64,000 nt of DNA from Tipula vernalis (taxonomy: Eukaryota > Arthropoda > Insecta > Diptera > Tipulidae). Positions 46,885 to 58,059 of the stretch are shown here, piece after piece. Below the pieces are notes generated by a model, which searched no databases, was not told the DNA's origin, and saw only the letters and a program-made list of their open reading frames with translations. Position 1 is the stretch's first letter, and each line of letters opens with the position of its first letter. Both the position numbers and the translations under genes were made by a program. The DNA is taken from assembly GCA_958295665.1 (NCBI GenBank), contig OY282558.1:350281034-350345033 (forward strand). Reading direction: 5' to 3'.

Positions 46885-48641
46885 ATAAAAATGTGAAAGA
46901 TAAACAAAAGTACTATATTGTCACGTGTACCAAAAACTGCTGAGAACTGCTATACTCTCGGATTTTTATATATTTATTGTTGTTGTAAAAGCGGGCCAAA
47001 GAGTTCACAAATTTTTCGACTAAGGGAATTGGTGTGAAACCACGTTTAGTTTATGTTTAATTTGTAATTCTCTAAATAATAAGATATGTGTAAACGTGAA
47101 AACTCGTAAAAAGCAAAGCTAACTGTTGTGAATCTGCAATTTTTCGATATTGCAAACTGAAAAAGTAAGCTGTGCCTGTTACAAGTTTTCACTTTTACTC
47201 AATATCTTATTTTTTTACAGAATCAATGTGCTGATGTCACAAGGCATAATCGCGTAAGTCGACTTAATACAAAAATTATTTTCAATAATCAACGTTTTCT
47301 ATCTCTCCTCTTATTTCACTAAATTTAACTTAAGTGGTAATGCACACGGAATAATGGAAAATGAATTTAATATTCAACTTTTGCTAACTCTCTAGAAAAA
47401 TTATCTAATTTGACTTAAGCCGAAATATTGTTTAATTGCATAATTAGCTTTTTTAGTGAAACCTGGCGATAGTATATTAGTTAATTAGTATGTTTTGTAA
47501 ATGTCCTTTCTTTGGGAAATAAAATTTAGAATTGCATTGAATAAATAGAAAAAAGTTTCAGCTAAATCCAATTGTTTTTTGAATTTACGTAATTCAAATC
47601 CGATTTTTAGTTATAATACCTACCCCACTAGAATTTGTTGAATTAAATCCAAAAATAAATATTTTAGTGTTGCTTTGGGAAATTTGAAATCCAAACCTAA
47701 ATCTAAACCATTTTTACCAAAGCAATAACTTAGTGTTTTAGTCAAACTTAGTATTTTATCAAAATTTAATTTTATTTATCATATGTAGAGCATAGTAAGA
47801 GTTCAAGCAAGTAGGCTTTGAAATAATCCACAAATAACCGTTTTGTTTTGTTTCTTCAGTTTGTTATTTTGTTAATTGTTTCATTCAATACACCTAACGT
47901 CTTTTAAATATTCATCGTATAGCATCGTTTTAGTAGTATACAAAACGACCGACATGGTTCATATTTACAGGGAATATTGGCAAGATATTAGTAGCCACTG
48001 TAAACGTTGAAGTCTATCCCACAACAAAGCCTTTTCCATATTTCATCAGTGCCATAAAATAGTGTTCAAGTTTCTTTCAAGTTTTTGTTTTATTTTTGTT
48101 ACACTAAATATATTTACCACTATAATTACATAATACTTATAACAAGATAAAAACAAACGAAACTGCAAAATTATGTATTATATTAATATAAAATTTATGC
48201 AATTTTGAACATTGGTTTTTGGCACTTTTAATATTAAAATTGAACTAAACCAATCAAATACAGAAAAACCGTACTTTACATTATGTATGAGTAGCATTTT
48301 ATGATGAATTCTTTGCAATTTTAATTAATTAAAATTAAAATTGTTTGAACAATATTTCCATGTATCTACTTCGGAAATTTGTTTACATTAATTAACATTA
48401 ATAAGCCCGCTACTACAGGCGCTTTTTAAACTTTCCCACTCGTCAATTGTTTTTAGGTATTTTGTCAAATGACCATTTTTTGTCATTTTGGTACGACCAT
48501 TTTTTTTTAATTTTGGTACGACCATTTTTGGAAAAGATACAGCTCTTCAAAAAACAAAAACACTAAAAAAATTGAAAAACAAAATTTTTTCCTTTAATTT
48601 TCTGGGGTAGTTTACTTGTTTTGTATTTATGTATGAATGTA
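46885..48641. other. Spacer containing one microexon candidate
   Basis: Apart from 47221-47253 I see only AT-rich sequence and a small duplication, TTTTGGTACGACCATTTTT, at about 48489 and 48523. Confidence 0.4.
47221..47253 (+). other. Candidate 33-nt microexon
   Basis: A strong acceptor (ATCTTATTTTTTTACAG) is followed by 33 nt and a consensus donor, GTAAGT. The segment is open in two frames: NQCADVTRHNR (phase 0), or INVLMSQGIIA with split ends (phase 1). Length is divisible by three. No neighbouring exon is seen, so if real it would belong to a host gene whose introns span this region. This is inference from splice signals alone. Confidence 0.3.
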
Positions 48642-50174
48642 CAGTTGTGTTCATATTAATAGCAGCGCTATCCAGAAGAAGAAAAAACTCGTATAAGTTT
48701 TCAAAAACGCAAGTTTGATTATGATTTATTCATGAAATATATTTGATATGGTCTAAATAAAAAATTCCATTTCATGGTGTTCACAAAAATAGCAGTCCGA
48801 AACAATGTTTAGGAATAATTAAAAAATTCATCAAAAAAAACTTAACAAGCACCACTTTTGTGTATTGTTTTTTAATAAAGCAGTCAATATTTAGTTGCAT
48901 GCTCATTATTACGAATGACGGCCGCGGACCTCCTTTTCATAGAGTCCACTAAGTTTTGACATCTCTCAATGGGTATTTTACTTCATGCTTCGTGCACTGC
49001 CTCAAACAATTGCTTGGCATTCTTTGGTTTAACTTTGCTCACTTTATTTTTGACATCAGCACCCACGTTTTCTATGGAATTTAGGTCCGGTGATTGCGTT
49101 GGCTACTCTATAAGATTAATTTTGTACTTCCGAAACCATGACTTCGCCTGTTTGCTTATGTGTTTTGGGTCGTTATCTTGTTGAAACACCAATTTCAGGG
49201 CCATTTCATACTCAGCATACGATATAGCATGATGTCTTCAAGTATTTTAATGTATTCAAATTTATCAATGATGCCCGTTATAGCATATATCGGCCCAACA
49301 CCTTAGTATGAGAAGCAAGCCCAAACCATCAACTTTGAACCACCGTGCTTAACAGTCTTTACTGTGTACTTTGGGTCATGGGCAGTGTTTGGAGGTCTCC
49401 TCACATATTGTCGGCGGCCTGTGGAACCATAAAGAACAATTTTACTTTCATCGCTCCATAAAATATTTTGCCAGTTTTCTAGGGGCCAATTGATGTGCGC
49501 CTTACCGAACTGTATTGTTTTTGCTACATGTCCCAAGCTGAGCAATAGTAATTTTCTCGGACCCCTGGCGGCCAATTTAGCTTCTAGTAGGCGCCTCCGT
49601 ATAGTCACCGCACTTACAGGTACCTGAAGTTTCTTCTTTATCTTTTTTGACCTGATATGAGAGCCGTTCTTTACCATTTGTATGATTTGCCGGTCAATAC
49701 GCTCACTTGTTTTCCTTTTTGGCCCACGTGTTTCAGCCATATCAGTCCATTTTACTGAATTATAGACCATTTTCGCAGAACATCAGATAATTTATTATAT
49801 TTCACGATAAGATTTTCCTTCACATCGAAGTGTTTTTTAATAAGGTTTCGCTTTTCTTCCGTGCAGTGCTTGGATCAACCCGTTACTTTTTTAAAATCCA
49901 GTTAAATATGGTTTTTGCACTTTACGAATAACGAGAATAATTTTTACTTACCAATTAGTTAAAAAGTTGCAACTCTTCGTTAAAAACCTCGCTTGAAATT
50001 AGGTTTCTTGCATTGCTGCTGCAAGCATTTTTAGAAACAGTAATGATATACTGTTAAAAAGTGAGGAGAGAAGAAACTTTTAGAACATTGCCAACCTTGG
50101 AAAAGAGTAAGGAGTAAAAAATATTAGAGTTATTAAAGCTAGGTAATGCGCTGCTATTATTACGAACACAACTG
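48642..50174 (-). mobile_element. Tc1-like element, non-autonomous by mutation, TA-flanked
   Basis: Ends CAGTTGTGTTCATATTAATA GCAGCGC at 48642 and the complement finishing GAACACAACTG at 50174 are inverted over about 27 bp and flanked by TA (48640-48641, 50175-50176). An inner copy of the end motif, GTGTTCACAAAAATAGCAG, lies at about 48778, which suggests the IR/DR layout of several Tc1-like groups. It carries a broken transposase on the minus strand. Confidence 0.92.
48885..49770 (-). pseudogene. Tc1-family DD34E transposase pseudogene
   Basis: On the minus strand the protein starts near 49770-49740 with RGPKRKTSERIDRQIIQMVK and an HTH region, then WQNILWSDESKIVLYGSTG (first Asp), VKHGGSKLMVWACFSY. 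A frameshift or stop near 49303 interrupts it. The downstream frame continues with GIIDKFEYIKILEDIM, LVFQQDNDPKH (second Asp) and, after a TAG replacing Trp near 49107, PTQSPDLNSIENVGADVK (Glu). It ends with a decayed RCQNLVDSMKRR block and a stop near 48893. All three catalytic residues remain but the gene cannot make full-length protein. It is a different subfamily from the intact Tc1 element at 20599. Confidence 0.9.
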
Positions 50175-50548
50175 TACATATCGCTACCTCAATTCCATAC
50201 TGTAGTAACTACAGAAGAGGTCAAACCAAGGAAATGGTGTTTGAATGTTTGAAGATTGATTTTACTATTATCAGATATCTGGTAATAAGTTAAACTTATG
50301 ACACTAAATGAAAATCGGAATAAAGTTCAATATTCAAAAACCGAACACTTATAAATACTTCTAAATATTGAAAAAAATGTGTTTGAATTTATGGCCACTA
50401 TTATATGGCTTCAAAAACAAAAAAAAAATTAAGATTCGAAAGTTGTATGTGCGTACATATTACTATATGGAAAATTACTGTTCGACAAACTCATTAATTT
50501 TCAATTTCAATTTATTGCATATTTAATAAAAAAATATAACAAAATAAC
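50175..50548. other. Spacer, nothing recognised
   Basis: AT-rich with no structure noted. Confidence 0.35.
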
Positions 50549-50834
50549 GATGACATGAAACTGTATCTTTAAAACGGTTATTTCAGTAACGTCCATAAAT
50601 TAAATTCCATTTAATTGTATGTGGTATATACGATTATATTGAAAATTATCAAAAAAAAAAAAATCGAACGATGTGCGATTTTGTTGTATCTGATGACATG
50701 AAACTGTATCTTTAAAACGGTTATTTCAGTAACGTCCATAAATTAAATTCCATTTAATTGTATGTGGTATATACGATTATATTGAAAATTATCAAAAAAA
50801 AAAAATCGAACGATGTGCGATTTTGTTGTATCTG
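50549..50834. repeat. 143-bp tandem duplication, two near-identical copies
   Basis: GATGACATGAAACTGTATCT starts at 50549 and 50692. Both copies continue identically through TAACGTCCATAAATTAAATT, an A-run differing by a couple of bases, and CGATGTGCGATTTTGTTGTA. It is recent. Confidence 0.95.
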
Positions 50835-51072
50835 CCACATACTACTATATGGCTGTAAATTTTCAAAATTTTAATGGTTAGATAAGATCATCTGGCCCAT
50901 AGATTTTGAAAACGAAAGGAGATAGAGTATTTTTGTTAGTTGCATTGAAAAGAGCGTTGTTGTGTTAGTGGAAATCAATATATAACTCATTTTGTGAAAA
51001 AATGTTAGTTACAACAGTATGACTCTAAGGTAGCGATATTGCGACCAATATCAGAGCACCCTGTATTTTATA

Positions 51073-51948
51073 GAGCCATAATCAAAAAATCTGAGCTTTT
51101 ATAAGGGAATTAGAAACGAGGAAAAAACGAAACTTTTCATAGTAAAACACACAAGAGATATGGGAAATCACTTTTTTTCCTAAGACAAATTTTTAAATGA
51201 AAACGTTACAAATTCTTAATTATGATTTCTGAAATACTTTCATAAATGTTTGAATTTCAACATATATGAATGTCGTTGAAGTAAATCGTTTTCATTTTCT
51301 TGTAATAACTGATTTATTTAAACCAAAATATTAGAAAAATTTCATAACAACAGCATTCTGGTCAAATTAAAATAAAAGCTTACTACGATTCGTTGGTCAT
51401 TAAGTCAATATACATTACATAGATGGCAGTGATGGCCGTAAAAATTTGGAATGATCGTACCAAAAATTACCACCTGGGGAAATTTCAAGTTCAAAAATTG
51501 TAGGAAAAGCAAAACAAATTCACAAAATATAGGAACGTTTGTTAATTTTGGGATTAAATAATTTTTTTTCGTATTTTTCTGTAACCATTTAGACATCTTA
51601 CGTACACTAGTAAAACTACGGATAAATTTAGCAAGTATTATTTTAATTTGTCAGAGCCAACTTTGATGTATTTTTCAAAATGACAGTTCGAAAAAATATA
51701 TTTTAGAAATAATTTAATTTTAATATTTCTGCAATTAATATTTACTTAATACCAATATGGCCTTCTTCTATATTGTTCTTAAAGACATGTAGAAAACATT
51801 TATATAAACATTTTATAATATTTTTGCTTTTTTCATTGAAAATCTTGAAGCTAAAAAACACCATTTTTACTATGGATTCCTATGGAAATCAGTGAAAAGT
51901 TATACCACTAAAAAAGCTTCTAAAAATACGTCATTAAGATTATGGCTC
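51073..51948. mobile_element. Possible TA-flanked MITE with GAGCCATAATC ends
   Basis: GAGCCATAATC at 51073 and GATTATGGCTC ending at 51948 are exact complements and both sit next to TA. The inner arms are only weakly alike, so this could be two unrelated fragments. Confidence 0.4.
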
Positions 51949-52000
51949 TATACTCTAGAAGGCTCTGCCAATATACCTCAATATAAATCTAGGAGGCATT

Positions 52001-52459
52001 AGTTGTTTTCCAGTCGACCAACCGCAAGTACCCGCTAGCAAACCGCTAGTAGAAAGGTTTTTGTCTTCACTCAATGAACTACTCGTAACTGCTCTTGTTA
52101 TTTTTCACGAGCAGTTAGAAGCAGTTACGCAAAATTTCGCCGCTAGACGGTTGAGTGTAGAACCGCTTGGTAAACCGTTTTTTTATGTCAAAAATATTTA
52201 TTTTTTTGTGTCAATAATAAATATTTTTCTATCGCATTTGTCAATACGTTGGTTAAGTTGTTATAAAAAAAATATTTTTATTTTTATTTGTTCGCCACAC
52301 TAAAATTTTGACAGCAATTGCAAAACATATACGATTTATAGGGTATGTTTTGCTAATATCATCCATTTTAATCGTTCCAATCGACCGTAGCAAGGACAAA
52401 AACCTATCTACTAGCGGTTTGATAGCGGGTGCTTGCGGTTGGTCGATTGGAAAACAACT
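52001..52459. mobile_element. 459-bp MITE with about 66-bp inverted repeats, ATT-flanked
   Basis: AGTTGTTTTCCAGTCGACCA ACCGCAAGTACCCGCTA at 52001 is mirrored by TAGCGGGTGCTTGCGGTTGG TCGATTGGAAAACAACT ending at 52459. The arms continue through AAACCGCTAGTAGA and TTTTTGTC. ATT flanks both ends (51998-52000, 52460-52462), a 3-bp duplication. The loop is non-coding. Confidence 0.85.
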
Positions 52460-52729
52460 ATTGTTTCAGGATAATTTGTTTTGGTATTGCAATGTAAAAT
52501 GTTTGTTGAATTATTTTCGCCACGAGATTTGTTTTCCGAATATAAAATTTATGTTACAGAATTTCGTTTCAATATTGTTTTTTTTCGAATCAAACCCTGC
52601 CTAAAAAAGTTTCACTTTAAAAATATTACAACAAAAATTTGAAAGCCGATAAACTATATTTTGTTTATAGGCAAAAACAGTGCAAAGTGGTAAGAGACGA
52701 AGAAATGCAACAGCGTAAGCGCGGCTTGT

Positions 52730-53390
52730 GTGGAACGGGTGAATATCTATCAAAAAAAAAAATATCGTAGCAGAAATACTTCGCAGACAGAAAAATTTAC
52801 GACGAAATATAAAGTCACATGTTTCTCGCATGTAACTGTCATCGCAAACAAAAATTCTCACTACAAAAAATATCGCATACAAATGTTTCGTCACAAATTT
52901 AATCGCGTTTACGTTGTTAGCAATAATTTAAGCTGGAATTAGGATTTTCCAATTTGGGAAAACGATACAGAGTAAGAAGATTTTGTTGAATATTTGAGAC
53001 AGTTGCAAATATTGGCACTTTAATATTTGCGATGTGTACAGCTAGCTATTATATAATTTTATTTAATATTAGATTCGGGTCAAATCTTTTTTATTTTGTA
53101 AAATTTTGTATTATAACTATGACGGATTTCCTTAATTTTGTCTTATACATTTTTTAAATACATTTATTTCTCCGTCTAAAACCCTTGCAAAGCCACAAAT
53201 ATTTATGCTAATACGCAATATTTGTGTTCCCAATATTTTGGTCTGTGATGCATGGGTATGCAACAATTTTTGTTGCTACATTAATTCCGACGATTTTATT
53301 TTCGAGATTTCTGTGAAGCATTTATTTTGGCTGCTATATTTTTACTGCGATATTTTTGTTGTGATATTTTCTTTTCGAAAATAAGGTTGG
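52730..53390. repeat. Inverted pair of degenerate short-motif arrays (CGYARNAAAAATAT-like)
   Basis: 52760-52910 contains many variants of TATCGCANNCAAAAAT, while 53258-53390 contains the complement type (GCGATATTTTTGTTGTGATA TTTTC and GCTGCTATATTTTTACTG). The ~350 bp between them is unique. The relation is by eye and imprecise. Confidence 0.4.
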
Positions 53391-56200
53391 GAGAGAAGTG
53401 GATAGGAAGTAGTGAAGTGTAATGGAAATATAGTTAAGGGTTACCTATCTTAATGTAGAATATTAGAACAAATGTCAAATCCATTTTGGAACTAATAGAT
53501 CCATACGTTGGGCTGAAATAACAACTAAAGATTTTTAATCTGTAGGTAGGTTGGATTAGGTATCTATTTAAAAAAAGTAAAGTATACGGAACACAATAAT
53601 GAAAAAAAGAACATCTCAAATTTAAAATATGAGAATTGCTCAGGCGTAAGGAGCTATATGTGTTATAATTATAAAATCCACAAAGCTACGTTGTTCTAAC
53701 AAAATATCTACACCATTGTTTTTGTGATAAAAGTACCTTTCATTTGATGTATCACATGACCCCTGTTACAATTTGGTCCTTTATCCAGCATTCCTGTGCT
53801 AAGTGATCCGTTACAGAAAAAAAATGTAAATTAAGAATCTCCACCAACCAAACAAAGCTCCCATTTACATAATCTGAATATCTAATTTACTTTCTGAGAA
53901 AACTCGTTAATTACGTCAATTCAACTATTCTGTGTCAGGATATTTTTTTTAAATACCTACCGGAATTATCATTGGGAAGATTTTTAAACGTTTTAGGATA
54001 TTTGTAAAATTATTAGGGGTTAATAGATTTTTACTTTAGTAAGCCGAATTTCAGCTTTCTTTAAGTTAGTGGCTTAGATTTTATATTTCCATATGCGAGT
54101 GGATTGAATAAATCACTCATACTCGTATTTGTTATTTGGTGTATCAAATCTGATCTATTTCACTTAAGCTCGCTTAGTATAAGCTTTTTATCAATAACTA
54201 TTTAATAAATTCGACATATCTGTAGTCTCTGTACCGTACATAGAATGAATATAACTTATCGAAATATACCTTAGGCGTAAATAGTTTTGCTATAAAACAT
54301 AAATTAATACTGATAAGAAATTACCCTGAACTACATGTGCATACGTATAATAGCATACAGTTTTATTTTGAGATTTATATTATTTATGAATAGTAAATAA
54401 ACAACTAAAAAAAAATAGTTTTATTCACACGGAACGAAAACTACTGTAAAATATAATACTTGACCTAGTTTTTTACCGATATAAAATAATGAACAACAAA
54501 AATGGGAAAATATTTTAATTTAAGGCAAATGAATCTTTTGTATAAATTTATATACTGTGTACTATATTGTAAAGATTACCTGTTATGTACAACTACAAAG
54601 GAGTGTACATATTTTTATAAAAGCATCCTCAAAAATATCCATTACAATTATTAAAATAATAATAATAAAGGAGTAAGGGTAATAGATACCATATGATATG
54701 AAATTTAAAATTCAAATTGGATAAACGTTGTCAAAATTTAGCTGTTCCATAAATATTTATGTATAATTTAGGGTACTAATTGTTGTTATTCACAAAAACA
54801 ATCATCTTAACTAACCCTAGGTCCTAGGTTTCTAAAACGACTTTCTAAGGATTTTTTTAAACATTTTCTGAATCAGATTTTCTTATGGTAGGATGGAAAT
54901 GCCAATAAAAAAAAAAAAATAAATAAATTCTAATCGAAAGCAATGATTGGAATGTGATTGGGCTTGACCCAATCTACTCCAGAAGTATGAAATTAATTTG
55001 ATATAAAGCTTTTAAAATATGTACGCTACGAAAAAAAGGGAGTTGTGGGTAACATACGACTTTCTCTTACGTGTGCTACCAAGGCAACAAGGCAACATTT
55101 ACAGTGTAAAGGTAGTATCAATGGCATAACAGCTTAAATTTGATCTTGCTTTCGGCCACAAGGCATTACCACTTAAGTCAAATTTAGTGGAGTTAGAGGA
55201 AAGGTAGAAAAGATTGAATATTAAAAATAATTCTTGTCTTTTGTCGATTTAAGCGATTTGACTTATGAACACAGAAAATGTGAACACACACAAAACTTTA
55301 CATTTGGATCTTTAGTTTCTTTTGTCTACACGTAATACAACTTTTTTCACATAATAATTAGGGCTCTTATCAATATGAAAAAACATTTCAAATATATTTG
55401 CTAGAGTTACTTGATCCGCTATAGTACAATTTTCAGCTTCCGTTCGAAATTTTTTTTTATTACACAATGTTATACTAAGCTAAATTTATAATTTGCAAAA
55501 TCAAATACAATCCATCTATTTTGATAAGGAGGAACCGGCTTAGACAGAGTCTTAACCAAAAAATTTGGTAATGGAAAATGTAATTCTCGGAGTACCATTG
55601 ATACGATAAGCATAGGGCGCCAAAAACTCTCGAAGAAGCGAAATGCGTACGTGAGGCGAATTCCGCTTATGCCATTCCACAAAGAACATAAATTATCGAA
55701 CATCAAAAAAAAAAAAACGATAGGCTCAATTCTGATTAAGCCGCATGGTTTTATGTTCGTAAAGTGTCGGATGATGTTTGAATCGTTTTAACATGCTCTT
55801 TTCCTCCGTGGTGGTGGTTCAACTTTTACAATTCCTAAACAGTTGAATTAATATGTTTAATTTGAAGCACGGACGCCATAGTGACCGAATTTACGATCCT
55901 CGCCGGGACATATTATATTATTCCGTTTATGACAAACAACCATACATCGATATTAGTTGAAGCTACCCTTGGATTCTAAGGTGGACCAAGACCTAAGTGA
56001 GTAGTAATAGGTGTTTTAGGGTCCTGAATGGAAAGTTGAATACTACTTCAGACCTTTTATAATGTCCTTGGTCAGAAGTCATTTTAAATACTGAGTACAA
56101 ATACTGTAATAAATATTTTCTCGTCATAAAATCCCTCTAGGTAATATTTTACATTCGAATACTGTAATTAAAAATAACTTAGCCTGCTAAAACAGGGCCA
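53391..56200. other. 2.8-kb spacer, nothing recognised
   Basis: No ORF, repeat or relic that I can support. A short A/T run lies at about 54907-54927. CAAGGCAACAAGGCAACA occurs at about 55081. Confidence 0.4.
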
Positions 56201-56342
56201 GGGCCCATATTCTTGAAATTCAATCGAGAAAATTTAAGTTTTCTTTCACTCTAAAGTCACCGGTGACGACAAGAATTCGGGTCCCTGTGCCTGCTAAAGT
56301 CACCGGTTACTTTTTTTGTTTGATTTCAAGAATATATGGGAT
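56201..56342. mobile_element. GGGCCCATATTCTTGAAATT hairpin element
   Basis: GGGCCCATATTCTTGAAATT at the left faces GATTTCAAGAATATATGGGA TCC at the right. A central AAAGTCACCGGTGAC palindrome is followed by CAAGAATTCGGGTCCC, then a second AAAGTCACCGGTTAC. The internal repeat of CCTGCTAAA, also found just outside at 56183, suggests one copy inserted in or duplicated from another. Confidence 0.65.
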
Positions 56343-58059
56343 CCGAAGGAACATTTATGCGAGAAAATATTTATCATAATATTCGAACACAGTTCAAAAC
56401 GAAGCTTTCAATTGTTTTTTTTTGTTAAATTAAAACATACAAAAATTAAATTTAGAAATTTTGATTTTAATTAATGGTTAGGTGATCGGCAAAATACGTG
56501 TTGCTGTTACACCTGACCTTGAATTCAACAACGAAAGCAATTTAGAATCGGATGAAAGTTACATATCGCTATTACAATCTGAATAGTTGTGGATCAAAAT
56601 TCATTTATGTTAAATATAGTACATAAATGAAATAGAAGACTATTTAGCCATCTGACATTATTAAATAGAAGGGATTTAATAAAACAAAATGATGATTAGG
56701 AGGATATCATAAAAAATGTTATATCCTAATTTAGAATTTTAACGATAACATTAAATAAGTTTTTGGGTCGCCTTAAAACATGCTGATTCTAAATTATTGA
56801 AATGTACGAGAAATCCCAAATCTCCACAACTATAAAATCCTTTATTTAGAATTTATTTAAAAACCATATAAACATTTTTGGTTTTATTTTCACTTTTGAG
56901 ATTCAACATAAAATCTATAACCGTACATACGAAAATAAATTTTGGCACATGAAAATTCTAAAATCAAATAAAACAAAAACGGGATTTGGTTTTTTTTTAT
57001 GTCTGCTCTTTATGGTACAAAAGTCAAATATATGTTTTATTCTGTTGATTTTATTTAATTTTGGGCATCAATAAACAAATATTTGTCAAAACACCCAGCA
57101 CAATAAACTGTAAAGCATTGAAATTTGTTTTTATGATATGCTGAATTCTTATTTATATTGAAATTTTAGTGCCCTAAACTTGTAATTTAAATATATTTAC
57201 ATATTTTTGGGGGAACCTAATATAATTCGATTATGTCGTAATCATCCCTTACTATGTACATTAGAAAAGAGTTGCCCTTTTGAGATATTTAAAATTACTT
57301 AAAGTAGCGATATGGTTAAGCGACTTTCTGGGTTCTGATAATTAGGAACGGATAATTTGGTATGGCATCCAAAGGTGTTTAGGATTAGCACATCAAAGTT
57401 CTGAATAATAAAATAATAATCAGCTTTTAGAAGTTTCGTTATAAAAATGGCATTACTTGTGTTGGTAATTAATTGTTTGTGTCAAATGAATTATAATGAA
57501 AATAAAAAACTTATTTGCAATCATTTTCAATGATGTTTTTACTAAACAATTATCACATCAAAACAATCAGTACAATGACCTAAAATAAATCTAATCACAT
57601 AATTTATTACAAGAGTTCTTATGAACTAAAAAATTTTATTAAGGTTATATATAAAAGAAAGATTAAAATCTTCTTAAAATAATTTATTACGCCATTAACC
57701 TCGACTATAATTAAATTAATAATATTTTATGGACTAAAACAAAAATTATAACTAAATTATGGGCTTATAGTACTTCAATACGTTGGAACAAACCGTAAAG
57801 ACACATTTTGTGCACATAAAATCAAGACAATAGGCTTTAATGCCATAATAACCACAGGTGTAGTAATCATGAAAATTTAAGATTTATGTGGTTTACAATA
57901 TACCTGTTCGTGTCTTTTGAATCTGAAAATGTGTTTTCAAGAAGGTGAGTTTAGAGATAAATGATTACTGGTTTTTGCAACCTGCATTGCCTTTATCTAA
58001 CCGATTTCATAATTTGCCCGAAGAAGTCAAAAAACCGAGCCTAACCAAAAAATAAAAAT
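56343..58059. other. 1.7-kb AT-rich spacer
   Basis: Nothing recognised with confidence. Confidence 0.35.
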
